Program-made: the position numbers and the translations under genes | DNA from: Oscillospiraceae bacterium | GTDB taxonomy: Bacteria; Bacillota; Clostridia; Oscillospirales; Ruminococcaceae | DNA length: 64,000 bases | Direction of reading: 5' to 3' | Assembly: GCA_009780025.1 (NCBI GenBank) | Contig: WRAV01000005.1 | Span: 20,918 to 84,917, forward strand | In this document: piece after piece, positions 53,383 to 62,226 of the stretch | How positions within the stretch are numbered: the first letter of the stretch is position 1 | Layout of the letters: every line of letters begins with the position of its first letter | The notes under the pieces: generated by a model | What the model was told of the DNA's origin: nothing | Database searches by the model: none | Seen by the model: the letters and a program-made list of their open reading frames with translations, nothing else

Positions 53383-56300
53383 TTGATATCTGAACTTATT
53401 CTTGCGCCCAATACAGGGGACGGCGCGAAGGCCGGCGCACAATATGTGGCGCGGGCCCTCACCGACGTTGGCATCAAAGTGCTCGGACAAATAAGCGTTT
53501 GCAAGGGAAAGCGAGACTTCCAAAAGACGGTGGCTGCCGCACTCAAGCGGAGCAATGTGGTCGTCACCGTTGGCGGGCTGTGCTTGCAAAGCGGCGGCAT
53601 TGCCAAACAGGTGGTGGCCGCCGGACTTGGCCGGTCTCTGGAGATGAACGAGGAGTGCCTGATGGCCATAGCGAACCACTGCGCACAGGTTGACGAAGTT
53701 TTTCATCCTGAGTACGCGGCTCTTGCCCAGTTGCCTAAAGGCAGCCTTCCCCTGCACGGAAGATACGACAAAACCCCAGGCATCTTGGTCTCGTCCAAGT
53801 ACCAGCATATAGTCATGCTGCCTGAGTCCGAGGCCGACGCTGCCTTCATCCTGTCCGAAATAGTAATCCCGTACATCACTGGCAAGGGCAAAGCTGCTAC
53901 AGCAGCCCCACAAAGCGCACCGGAACATCCGGTCGCAAGCAGCCCGGCGCCAGCCGCTGTCCAAGTCGCGGCGAGTGAAGTAAGCGTAAGCCCAGAAGTA
54001 AGCGCACAACCTGAACAAACAGCAGACCCCACCCCCACTCCGCAGCAAGAACCGGCTCCTTCGGGGGGCAGCAGCAGCGCATACGGGGCGGATGTTATTG
54101 CGTTCACGGCAATGGTAATCGGTATGCTGCAGCTTAAAGATTTGGGGCTTGCTATAGCCGAAGCCGGAGCCGGCGGGGCGCTAACTCGGCTGATAAGCGA
54201 AGTCCCGGAAAGCTCAGACGTGCTGCGCTACAGCCTATTTGTGGACGACAACAACTCCAAGCATGTGCGGCTGGGCATCCCCACCGAGCTGCTGCAAACC
54301 TATGGCCCGGTCAGCGAACAAACAGCCGCGGCTGTGGCCAACGCCGCCCAGAGAAAATCCGGGGCACCTATAGCTATCTCGCTGTTGGTGGGTGACGATC
54401 AAGAGGGCGCAAACCTATTCGGACAGATTTGCATTGCAATTTGCGCACACGACAATGTATGTGTCAAAAAACTGACTGTTGATAACGGCAGTCTCGAAGA
54501 TCAGAGCCAGGTTTTAGGCACGGCGGTCTTAACGTCGATTGATATGATTCGCCTCTTTGTTGACTGCTACCCAGGATGGCTCCCGGACGCAATCTCTCTG
54601 AGCGGAGCTCCGGCACCAACAGGTAACACCGTTGCCACAACCGCACCGTCCTACAGCGATGTGAGCAGCCCACCGCCACAGCAACAAAGGCCCTCCTCCT
54701 CCCTCAGGCGACCCACTGAGGACGTTCCGGTTATCAGGGACGACGTTAAACCGCCAAAGAACAAGTTGAAAACGGTAATAATCATTATCGCCATAGTGCT
54801 GCTGGTAGGCTCGCTTGGCTTCCTAGGCTACCGCCTTTGGGAAAACCACCGCGACAACCAGCTTTATGACCAGCTGAATGAAATGTCCTTAACTGATCTG
54901 CACGCAACAAACAGTGACGTGGTAGCTTTCATTGCCATACCGGGCACCGAGATTGAGTACCCGGTGGTGCAGGCAGCAGACAACGACTTTTACCAGCGCC
55001 GCAACTTCAACCGAGAGTACTCTTACCATGGCGTGCCCTTTGTTGACTATAGGGTAAATATGCAGGCTGTGGTCGACAACACAGTGGTTTATGGCAACAA
55101 TATGCGCGACGGCCGAATGTTTAGCAACCTGCTCTACTACAACACCTTCGACCCGGAGCACGGCGGGCGGGCGCTCGACTTCTTCCTGGACAACCATATA
55201 GTCGAGTTTACCACCCTTTCGGGGGAGGCAACCAACCGCTACAAGATATTCTCGGTCTTTCTCACAAGCGCGGACCCCGCACACGGACCGGTTTTTGAGT
55301 ATTTCAACTTCATCGTAGCCGAGAGCGAAGCGGACTTTACCCGCTTTTTGGACGACCTCAGGGTGCGCAGTCTTATCAACACCGGGATCGACGTACAGCC
55401 GGGTGACAGGCTCCTCACCCTTTCCACCTCAACTTACGAGTTCGACGGCGCAAGGTTTGTGGTAGTTGCCCGCCGGCTGCGTGACAGTGAGAGCCCGGCC
55501 ATCGACCGCGATCAAGTGACGCGCAATTTAATGCCGCTGTTGCCGGATATCTGGCACCAGCTAGTTGGCGGGGCCGCTCCCACTCCCCCTCATAGCGAAG
55601 CGAATGCTGCCAACCCTCCAGGTTCAGCCATACCACTCTCTGCCAGGGCATTGCCGGCCGCAGGGCTCGCGATGCTGGATCTCGCCCTTTCATCTCCAGC
55701 TGATGATGAAATCGCCGAGTCGCCGGCAGCCGCTGAAGAAAACTACCAGCTCCTGGTTACCCCCGGGGATAGCTCTCCCGCTCCTATAACCACCCCGGCT
55801 TACACAGACCCCGCCCCCCCACCTAATCCCCAGCCCCAACCGGAGCCAGAAACGGAATCTGAACCCGAGCCTGAAGATCAACCTGAACCTCAGCAACAAC
55901 AAGCTGCCGGACAGCAAACCAATCAACAACTAACTCCACAGCAGTTTGCCCAACAACAAGCCAATCAGCAGCAAACTGGCTGGCAACTAACTCCTCAACA
56001 GCTTGCTCAGCTGCAAGGTTCCGGGCGTCAGGTCAGCCGACAACATAATGCCCAGCAGCCGTCTGGTCAACTGCCCAATCAGCAGCAAACTAACCAGACA
56101 CAAAGCAATCAACAGCAAACTACCCAGCAGCAACCGCCGCCCGCCCAAAACCAGCCTGGCGGTGGCAGCAGCAGTACATATTCGGGCAATCTGCGTGTAC
56201 GCGCAGACGGCCGCGAAGTTAGCGCCAGCGCCCTCGAGATCGTTTCACGCATCACCCAAATTGAGGTCGGCCCCGGCTTCCACCCGGAGGCTATCAAGGC

Positions 56301-56964
56301 CCAGGCGGTGGCAGCGTACTCGTTTGTACGCTACTTCAATGACCAGGGGCAGGCCGCCTCGGTGCTGTTGGCTCCCCGAGCCGACCCCAGGGTGGAGAGC
56401 CTTGTCGCCGAAGTTTTGGGACAAACCGTCCAATTTAATGGCCGAGTGGCCTTTACCCCTTACCACGCCACAAGCGCAGGCAGAACCAACTCCTCCCGGG
56501 ATGTTTGGGGCGGGCACTACGCCTACCTCGTACCCGTAGACAGCTCGGTTGACCGGGGTGTAAACGGCTTCGAGCGCCGGCAGTACTTCACCCTGCAGCA
56601 GATGCTTACCCGGCTGGAAAGTCAGCTGGGAATCAGCCCTTCCGGCAGCCCGGACAGCTGGTTCCAGACTATCTCGTACACCGAAGGCGGCTACATCCGC
56701 TATATGAGCGTGTACGGGCGTACAACCAACCAAAGAACCGGCGCACGGATTACCGGGCGGCAAATGCGCGAGAATGTGCTTAACCTGCGCAGTGCCTCCT
56801 TCACCGTGGAGTTCGACCACGCAAACGAGCGCTTTATCTTCACCACCTTTGGTCACGGCCACGGAGTAGGCATGAGCCAGACCGGCGCAAATGTTAAGGC
56901 GCAACAGGGAATGAGTTATATCGAAATACTGGCGCATTATTTCCCGGGGACGACGGTGAGGTAA
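53383..56964 (+). CDS. CinA / degenerate sortase B / SpoIID fusion protein
   Basis: 1193 residues from TTG 53383, eight bases after GGAGG. (1) 1-168: CinA N-terminal MoCF-like domain (ISELILAPNTGDGAKAGAQYV). (2) Pro/Ser/Glu linker to 235. (3) 236-397: CinA C-terminal domain (LRYSLFVDDNNS, TYGPVSEQTAAAVANAAQR). (4) Basic linker, transmembrane helix at about 462-486. (5) 500-698: class B sortase fold (IPGTEIEYPVVQAADNDFY, VVYGNNMRDGRMF, LSTSTYEFDGARFVVVARR); the catalytic His is Asn572 and the Cys is Ser683, while Arg691 is kept. (6) Gln/Pro/Glu-rich stalk about 800-926. (7) 933-1193: SpoIID domain with E969, HATSAGRTNSSRDVWGG and GHGHGVGMSQTGAN intact. CinA part would be cytosolic, the rest outside. 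Catalysis by sortase is unlikely; SpoIID should cleave glycan strands. Confidence 0.85.
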   Translation: MISELILAPNTGDGAKAGAQYVARALTDVGIKVLGQISVCKGKRDFQKTVAAALKRSNVVVTVGGLCLQSGGIAKQVVAAGLGRSLEMNEECLMAIANHCAQVDEVFHPEYAALAQLPKGSLPLHGRYDKTPGILVSSKYQHIVMLPESEADAAFILSEIVIPYITGKGKAATAAPQSAPEHPVASSPAPAAVQVAASEVSVSPEVSAQPEQTADPTPTPQQEPAPSGGSSSAYGADVIAFTAMVIGMLQLKDLGLAIAEAGAGGALTRLISEVPESSDVLRYSLFVDDNNSKHVRLGIPTELLQTYGPVSEQTAAAVANAAQRKSGAPIAISLLVGDDQEGANLFGQICIAICAHDNVCVKKLTVDNGSLEDQSQVLGTAVLTSIDMIRLFVDCYPGWLPDAISLSGAPAPTGNTVATTAPSYSDVSSPPPQQQRPSSSLRRPTEDVPVIRDDVKPPKNKLKTVIIIIAIVLLVGSLGFLGYRLWENHRDNQLYDQLNEMSLTDLHATNSDVVAFIAIPGTEIEYPVVQAADNDFYQRRNFNREYSYHGVPFVDYRVNMQAVVDNTVVYGNNMRDGRMFSNLLYYNTFDPEHGGRALDFFLDNHIVEFTTLSGEATNRYKIFSVFLTSADPAHGPVFEYFNFIVAESEADFTRFLDDLRVRSLINTGIDVQPGDRLLTLSTSTYEFDGARFVVVARRLRDSESPAIDRDQVTRNLMPLLPDIWHQLVGGAAPTPPHSEANAANPPGSAIPLSARALPAAGLAMLDLALSSPADDEIAESPAAAEENYQLLVTPGDSSPAPITTPAYTDPAPPPNPQPQPEPETESEPEPEDQPEPQQQQAAGQQTNQQLTPQQFAQQQANQQQTGWQLTPQQLAQLQGSGRQVSRQHNAQQPSGQLPNQQQTNQTQSNQQQTTQQQPPPAQNQPGGGSSSTYSGNLRVRADGREVSASALEIVSRITQIEVGPGFHPEAIKAQAVAAYSFVRYFNDQGQAASVLLAPRADPRVESLVAEVLGQTVQFNGRVAFTPYHATSAGRTNSSRDVWGGHYAYLVPVDSSVDRGVNGFERRQYFTLQQMLTRLESQLGISPSGSPDSWFQTISYTEGGYIRYMSVYGRTTNQRTGARITGRQMRENVLNLRSASFTVEFDHANERFIFTTFGHGHGVGMSQTGANVKAQQGMSYIEILAHYFPGTTVR

Positions 56965-56970
56965 AACCAA

Positions 56971-57009
56971 AAATGTTAAGGCCACCCGTTGTGTTGAATG
57001 GGTGGCCTT
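56971..57009 (-). terminator. Terminator of the bactofilin gene
   Basis: On the minus strand AAGGCCACCC pairs with GGGTGGCCTT and is followed by AACATTTTTGG. It may serve the CinA fusion gene weakly in the other direction. Confidence 0.65.
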
Positions 57010-57061
57010 GCTCTGAACATATAAGCTATCGCGATATAAGTACTACGTCACGTGCTGCTTT

Positions 57062-57514
57062 CTATTGCGCATCCTCACCTTGGACAGACTCTAAGGTTGT
57101 TGTGTTGCGATTGTTCGGTTTTTCCCTCTCAAAGCTCAAGCCTTTAGATGCAATACTGCTTTTCCCAAGGAACCTTGCGCCTTCGTCAGCTACTAGGGAA
57201 ATGCTCGAAACGTCCCCCACAAGACTGCCTGATGGATGAATATGCACTTTGCCCGTCACGGAAACATTACCTTCGATCGTGCCGTATATTTTGGCGTCTT
57301 CTGCTTTGACATTTCCATGCACGCTGCCACTTCCCGCAACGATCAGAGCGCCTTCGATATCTATATCACCAAAAAACACTCCAGAGATTTTAACGCTGCT
57401 TGATCCATACAGCTTTCCGTCCTTGCTGGTCATACCTTCAGCCAGTGTCGTTGGAATGTGACTCTCAGTATCGATTAAAGACGATTTTATTACTTCCTTC
57501 TTGCTACCAAACAT
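57062..57514 (-). CDS. Bactofilin (polymer-forming cytoskeletal protein)
   Basis: 150 residues from ATG 57514 (GGAGGTGC upstream). Right-handed beta-helix DUF583 domain: GSSSVKISGVFFGDIDIEGALIVAGSG, VHGNVKAEDAKIYGTIEGNV and HIHPSGSLVGDVS repeats at about 18-residue steps. Bactofilins form membrane-linked filaments that guide wall enzymes. Lies convergent to the SpoIID fusion gene, which could be a client. Confidence 0.92.
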   Translation of the reverse strand: MFGSKKEVIKSSLIDTESHIPTTLAEGMTSKDGKLYGSSSVKISGVFFGDIDIEGALIVAGSGSVHGNVKAEDAKIYGTIEGNVSVTGKVHIHPSGSLVGDVSSISLVADEGARFLGKSSIASKGLSFEREKPNNRNTTTLESVQGEDAQ

Positions 57515-57566
57515 TTTGCACCTCCAAAGCTGACGTTTGTTGTCGAGCACCATCACTTTTAAGCAT

Positions 57567-57595
57567 ATATTATACATGTGCAACCTATTTGTCAA
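57567..57595 (-). promoter_or_regulatory. Promoter of the bactofilin gene
   Basis: TTGACA, 17-bp spacer, TAATAT on the minus strand; TATAAT also occurs at 15 bp. Confidence 0.65.
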
Positions 57596-57816
57596 GCACA
57601 TGGGTTTTCGCCAATATAGCCATTTAACTTGAAAACGCACTTTATTTTAAAGTTAGCACATTCTACGAGTAGTGTGCTGTGGCTTTGCCGCAAATGACGC
57701 ATACGCGGGCTTTCTAGCGCGTAGCGCGCAGTGCGGCGACCTTGCCGCACCTTCAAAAGTGTACTTCTTTTGATGTAAACAAGTATAGCAAAGCCTGATC
57801 GCACGACAGCATAAAG
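57596..57816. other. Non-coding interval with short repeats
   Basis: Contains ATATAGCCATTTAACTTGAAA (about 57613), similar to 39696, and AACTT..AAGTT dyads plus repeats of TGCCGCA and GCGCG. No gene seen. Confidence 0.4.
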
Positions 57817-57859
57817 ATAATACGGAACCGCCGGCTGTTTGCCGGCGGTTCCGTATTAT
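57817..57859 (-). terminator. Strong hairpin after htpG
   Basis: ATAATACGGAACCGCCGGC pairs perfectly with its 19-base complement over a 5-base loop, 15 bases beyond the htpG stop. The T-run is poor (minus: ATCTTTAT), but the stem is very stable. Confidence 0.75.
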
Positions 57860-57874
57860 GCGCATTTTCTGCGT

Positions 57875-59803
57875 CTACAACAACTCAAGCACCAGCCGCG
57901 AATACTCCGCCGGATTCTCCAGCGTCAGCCCTGCCATCAGTACCGCCTGATTGTAGAGAATCTTCGCGAGCGTCTCCGCCCTGCCCTGGTCGGAAGTGTG
58001 TAAAGCTTTTAGCTTTTCAAAGACGACGTGCTCGGTGTTCAGCTCAAGGGTGCGCTCGGCCTTCGCCTGCTGGTCAGGAGATATTGCGGCCAGGTATTTT
58101 TCCATCTCAAATGAGAGCCCGCCTCCGGCGGTCAGGCAGGCCGGCTGGCTGCGCAGCTTGCCGGTCAGCTTTACCTCTTTGACACCCTCGCCTATCGCCT
58201 GTTTTACGAAGTCCAGCAACTGTCCGTGCTCCTCCTGCTGCTGTTTGAGAGCTGTCTTTTCGTCTTCGGTCTCTAGATCGAGCTCGTCACGATTGGCGGA
58301 TTTTAGGGGCTTCTCGTCGTAGCTGCCCAAAGTCTGGGCCACGAATTCGTCCACTTCATGAGTGAAGTAGAGAATCTCCAGCCCCTTCTCCCGCAGGCGC
58401 TCGGCCTGTGGCAGATTTTCGATAATCTTTGCGGTGTCGCCGGTGGCAAAGTAGATGTCTTTCTGTTCGTCCTTCATCCGGGTGCGGTACTCGGCCAGGG
58501 TGGTCAGCTTATCGGAATCGGACGACGCGAATAGCAGCAAATCCTTTAAGTTGTCCTTATCCTTGCCAAAGTTCGCCAGCACTCCATACTTGAGCTGCAA
58601 GCCGAACTGTGCGTAGAATTTCTCATACGCCTCGCGGTCGTCGCGCTGGAAGCTGAGCAGCTCGTTTTTGATTTTTCGCTCAATGGCCCGGGCTATTACG
58701 CCCAGCTGCCGGTCGTGCTGAAGCAGCTCGCGGGAGATGTTCAGAGAAAGGTCTGGGGAGTCGACCACCCCACGCACAAAGCGGAAGTGCTCGGGCACAA
58801 GGTCGGCGCATTTGTCCATAATGAGTACACCGCTCGAGTAGAGCTGCAGCCCGCGCTGGTAGTCCTTGGTGTAGTAGTCGTAGCCGGCCTTGGCAGGAAC
58901 AAAGAGCAGTGCCTTGTAGCTGACAGCGCCCTCGGCATCCACCTGTATAGACTTCACCGGGTCCTCGAAATCGTAGAACTTTTCCTTATAGAAACCGGCC
59001 AGTTCCTCCGCGCTCACTTCGCTTTTGTTGCGCTGCCAGATGGGCACCATCGAGTTGAGAGTCTCGACTTCGGTGTAGGTCTCCATTTGGGGTGGTGCAT
59101 CGTCTTCTTTGCCTTCGGAATTCTCGATAGGCCGGCTACGGGTGGTCTGCATCCTGATTGGGTAGCGAATGTAATCCGAGTACTTCTTCACCAGAGACAA
59201 AAGCCCAAACTCCTGCAAAAAACGGGAGTAACTATCCTGCTCGCTATCCGGCTTAATGCACATAATGATATCGGTGCCCGGACTCTCTTTCTCGGCCAGA
59301 GAGACGGTGTAGCCGTCAGCGCCGGTGCTCTCCCACTTCCAGGCCTGGGCTTCGCCGTAAACCTTTGAGATAACCGTAACTTTGTCGGCAACCATAAACG
59401 CCGAGTAAAATCCGACCCCAAACTGCCCGATAATGTCGACCGGCGCACCCGCCTGCCGCTCACCTTCAGGGATATCCTCTGCTGCCAGCTCCTGCTTGAA
59501 GTCAAGGGATCCGCTCTTGGCAATAGTGCCCAAGTTCTCCTCAAGTTCGTCCTTGCTCATGCCTATGCCGTTGTCCGAGATAGTCAGGGTGCGAGCCTCT
59601 TCGTCCGGCTTTAGCTCTATGAAGAAGTCGGAGCGAGCAAGGCCGAGACTTTGGTCGGTAAACGCTTTGTAACAGAGTTTGTCCAGCGCGTCGCTGGCGT
59701 TAGAAATTATTTCTCTGAGGAATATTTCCTTGTGAGTATACACAGAGTTTATCATCAAGTCGAGCATGCGCTTAGACTGGGCCTTGAATTGTTTTTTTGC
59801 CAT
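57875..59803 (-). CDS. htpG: Hsp90-family chaperone HtpG
   Basis: 642 residues; GGAGG upstream. GHKL ATPase: REIISNASDALDKL (N-box), ISDNGIGMSKDEL, GQFGVGFYSAFMVADKV. Middle and dimerisation domains are complete, ending in a short acidic-poor tail. ATP-driven foldase. Starts 16 bases after the DUF3788 gene, so it may be in an operon with it. No CIRCE or CtsR-like site seen. Confidence 0.97.
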   Translation of the reverse strand: MAKKQFKAQSKRMLDLMINSVYTHKEIFLREIISNASDALDKLCYKAFTDQSLGLARSDFFIELKPDEEARTLTISDNGIGMSKDELEENLGTIAKSGSLDFKQELAAEDIPEGERQAGAPVDIIGQFGVGFYSAFMVADKVTVISKVYGEAQAWKWESTGADGYTVSLAEKESPGTDIIMCIKPDSEQDSYSRFLQEFGLLSLVKKYSDYIRYPIRMQTTRSRPIENSEGKEDDAPPQMETYTEVETLNSMVPIWQRNKSEVSAEELAGFYKEKFYDFEDPVKSIQVDAEGAVSYKALLFVPAKAGYDYYTKDYQRGLQLYSSGVLIMDKCADLVPEHFRFVRGVVDSPDLSLNISRELLQHDRQLGVIARAIERKIKNELLSFQRDDREAYEKFYAQFGLQLKYGVLANFGKDKDNLKDLLLFASSDSDKLTTLAEYRTRMKDEQKDIYFATGDTAKIIENLPQAERLREKGLEILYFTHEVDEFVAQTLGSYDEKPLKSANRDELDLETEDEKTALKQQQEEHGQLLDFVKQAIGEGVKEVKLTGKLRSQPACLTAGGGLSFEMEKYLAAISPDQQAKAERTLELNTEHVVFEKLKALHTSDQGRAETLAKILYNQAVLMAGLTLENPAEYSRLVLELL

Positions 59804-59818
59804 CTGTCAGTTTACCTC

Positions 59819-60262
59819 CTATGCCGGACGCTTTGTTGCCCGCAATGCTATCAATTTTTTTAGATCATCGAGAACATCCGCGCTCTTTATTTCCATTGCC
59901 AAAAACTTGCCGATATGCCCGGACTCAGCCTGCTCGAAGAGCGTTCTTGTGTATTGTGTACATGATGGCATTAGTAGCTCCGCTTCGTTTGTTTCGCGCA
60001 GCCCTACCGGCATCAGCGCGAGAATATACCCCTGCTTAGGGTAAAGCGTACAGAGCGACTTGCCGCTCTTCTTATATTTTACATTCCAGCCTTTCCAGTA
60101 GCCGCCATCCATCGCGCAGCTACTGTGAGACAGTTTCGGCTGAACTTTATGCGTCTGCACCATGAAATCAGCCAGATCATCCCACAAAGGGGTGCCGACG
60201 AATTCTTTTACTTGATCGCCAGACGGTTCGTGCTCTTTACCATACAGTTCGCTCCACAACAT
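59819..60262 (-). CDS. DUF3788 family protein
   Basis: 147 residues. Family signature: LWDDLADFMVQTHKVQPKLSHSSC, GWNVKYKKSGKSLCTLYP, and VLDDLKKLIALRATKRP. Uncharacterised cytosolic protein; no signal peptide. Between nitrilase-like gene and htpG on the same strand, with 29 and 15 bp spacing. Confidence 0.88.
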   Translation of the reverse strand: MLWSELYGKEHEPSGDQVKEFVGTPLWDDLADFMVQTHKVQPKLSHSSCAMDGGYWKGWNVKYKKSGKSLCTLYPKQGYILALMPVGLRETNEAELLMPSCTQYTRTLFEQAESGHIGKFLAMEIKSADVLDDLKKLIALRATKRPA

Positions 60263-60291
60263 ACAATCGCCTGCCTTCTCGTTATAAATTA

Positions 60292-61359
60292 TTAATATAG
60301 CTTATCGACGTGCTTCTCCATGAACTCTTTGCTCTGGTCCTCAGTGTACGGGTTGCGAATCTCATCCAGCTTGTCCAGGTTGAGGAAGAGATGTGTTACT
60401 TCCGGCTCGTGGCGGCTTGAGGTTTTGGCGGCCACGCCATTTTTTTGGCGTAGCAGCTCGTTGGGCGCAAAGATTCGCCCGCCGCCCTCGAGCGTAAAGC
60501 CCAGATTTATTTCGCCCACCAGGCTGCTTAACGCGGCGTAAATTCGATTTTCCTGAGCACGCATGTTGGGGCCGAGGGTGGAATCCACATGCTCGTAGCT
60601 ATCGGCGAACGCCCCCGGACAAAGCAGGATTTTCGCCCCCAGCTTGGCAGCCACCCGAGCAATTTCAAAGTGATGAGTATCCGAGCCGATGAGAATACAC
60701 ACCGGCCCCACCGGCGTCTGGAAGACCTTTATCTCGCTCTCCGGTGGGATTTGCAGGGCAAGCTCAAGCTGCCCCTCGCTGATTTTGTCTTGGTACCCCG
60801 CCAGCGCCCCCTCGTCGTCGAAGAGGAAGGCACGGTGGCGGAGCTCGTCCTCCTCAAAGTAGAGGGTGGAACCAGCCATGATATATACTCGATGCCTAGC
60901 CGCCAGCGTGGACATTGTATAAAAATATGCTTCATAAGTGTAGTCGGAAAAATATGCGAGTGCATCACTCAGCGCGTATGGGTCTATGTTCGCGCCGCCA
61001 ACCGATAAGCCTGGGGACTCCTCGTCTTCCTCCCGGAGGGTAATCCGCTGCAGGTGGGCGCGCAGATGCGGAGTCGTTGACGCCGGCAAAAGCCCCGCAA
61101 ACGCTGGAAATACGACTATCTGCGCCCTGCGATTGACCGCGTCCACCAGGTAGCTGTTCATGTCGGCTATATATTGGTCAAGGTCATCGTAAAGCTTGGC
61201 CTGCACCTGCAAAACCGCTACACCTACGGCAGCTGTGGAACAAATGTCCAGGTTGCCTGAGGGTTCAAGGCCCAGAGTATCTACAATTTTTTCGACTTCT
61301 CTAAGGCTGACTTTTCCCGCACCCACAAAGGGCTGACTTCTATGGTCCGACCGATTCAC
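60292..61359 (-). CDS. Nitrilase-superfamily protein lacking two catalytic residues
   Basis: 355 residues from GTG 61359 (GGCGGAGGTGG upstream). The carbon-nitrogen hydrolase fold is clear: QIVVFPAFAG, GALAGYQDKIS, FQTPVGPVCILIGSDTHHFEIAR, LGAKILLCPGAFAD. The Glu-Lys-Cys triad is altered: Ala86 for Glu, Lys192 kept, Gly225 for Cys. A Cys221 four residues upstream might compensate but is out of place. It may be a binding or structural protein rather than an amidase. Substrate unknown. Confidence 0.8.
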   Translation of the reverse strand: MNRSDHRSQPFVGAGKVSLREVEKIVDTLGLEPSGNLDICSTAAVGVAVLQVQAKLYDDLDQYIADMNSYLVDAVNRRAQIVVFPAFAGLLPASTTPHLRAHLQRITLREEDEESPGLSVGGANIDPYALSDALAYFSDYTYEAYFYTMSTLAARHRVYIMAGSTLYFEEDELRHRAFLFDDEGALAGYQDKISEGQLELALQIPPESEIKVFQTPVGPVCILIGSDTHHFEIARVAAKLGAKILLCPGAFADSYEHVDSTLGPNMRAQENRIYAALSSLVGEINLGFTLEGGGRIFAPNELLRQKNGVAAKTSSRHEPEVTHLFLNLDKLDEIRNPYTEDQSKEFMEKHVDKLY

Positions 61360-61403
61360 TCAACCACCTCCGCCTCCCAAGTTTTGCGCTGTCACTTACA
61401 TAT

Positions 61404-61432
61404 ATTATATCGATATTTGCTGGGGCTTGCAA
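61404..61432 (-). promoter_or_regulatory. Promoter of the nitrilase-like gene
   Basis: TTGCAA, 17-bp spacer, TATAAT on the minus strand, 45 bases before the GTG start. Confidence 0.6.
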
Positions 61433-61464
61433 GTCCAGTGTCGCCAAAAAACGCCAGCGCACCC

Positions 61465-61493
61465 TTGAAAATCCCCACCTTTTGCTATATACT
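61465..61493 (+). promoter_or_regulatory. Promoter of the LUD-domain gene
   Basis: TTGAAA, 17-bp spacer, TATACT, 28 bases before the TTG start. Confidence 0.6.
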
Positions 61494-61521
61494 TAGACCA
61501 AACAGCAAGGGAGGGAACACT

Positions 61522-62157
61522 TTGGATAACAACCTTACCAAGACCATTAAAAAGCGGATTGACTTCGCGGTTGAGGCCCTGCGGAAAAATCGATTTGAGG
61601 CCCACTATATACCCACAAATGAGGAGTTGCTCAGCAGAGTTTCCGAACTTATACCGCCCGGATGCACTTGTTCAACAGGGGGCTCAGTGACACTAACCGA
61701 AACCGGTATCAGACAATACCTGGAAAGCAGCAGCAACTTCACCTACTTCGACCGTTTTGCCCCCGGCATAGACCTGGATGAAGTCAACCGCAAGGCGCTA
61801 ACCTGCGACATTTACCTTTCCAGTACAAACGCTATAACCCTAGACGGAAAGCTATATAACATGGACGGCAGAGCCAACCGTGTGGCGGCTATCTGCTATG
61901 GCCCTAAAAAATTAATAATCGTGGCCGGCTACAACAAGATAGTCACCGATATTTCGGCTGCAAGGCTACGCAATCGCGAGATTTGCGCGCCCGCTAACGC
62001 TCTGCGCTTAGGGTACAAAGTTCCCTGCGGTGCAGCGGGGATCTGCCAGGACTGCAAGGCCGACCAGCGGATGTGTTCCCAAGAACTAATCACCGGCTGG
62101 CAGTCTGTCCCCGGGCGAATCTGCGTATTTATCCTCGGGGAACAGTACGGGTACTAG
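61522..62157 (+). CDS. LUD (LutC/YkgG-type) domain protein
   Basis: 211 residues from TTG 61522 with AAGGGAGGG upstream. LUD fold (DUF162): VEALRKNRFEAHYIPTNEELLSRVSELIP, TCSTGGSVTLTETGI, VYLSSTNAITLDG, and CGAAGICQDCKADQRMCSQ near the C-end, a Cys group that could hold a redox site. Related to lactate-utilisation proteins, but the LutA/LutB partners are absent. Same strand as the phosphatase gene 69 bp downstream. Confidence 0.85.
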   Translation: MDNNLTKTIKKRIDFAVEALRKNRFEAHYIPTNEELLSRVSELIPPGCTCSTGGSVTLTETGIRQYLESSSNFTYFDRFAPGIDLDEVNRKALTCDIYLSSTNAITLDGKLYNMDGRANRVAAICYGPKKLIIVAGYNKIVTDISAARLRNREICAPANALRLGYKVPCGAAGICQDCKADQRMCSQELITGWQSVPGRICVFILGEQYGY

Positions 62158-62226
62158 AATAGTGACCGAGAAGTGTCTGTGGTTGTCGACCCTGCTATCC
62201 AACCACTAAAAGGAGGGCTGCTCTGA

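Noticed and set aside
53080..54048. A 322-codon minus-strand frame across thiI and the CinA domain
   Set aside because: Crosses two well-supported genes antisense; no Shine-Dalgarno site or homology.
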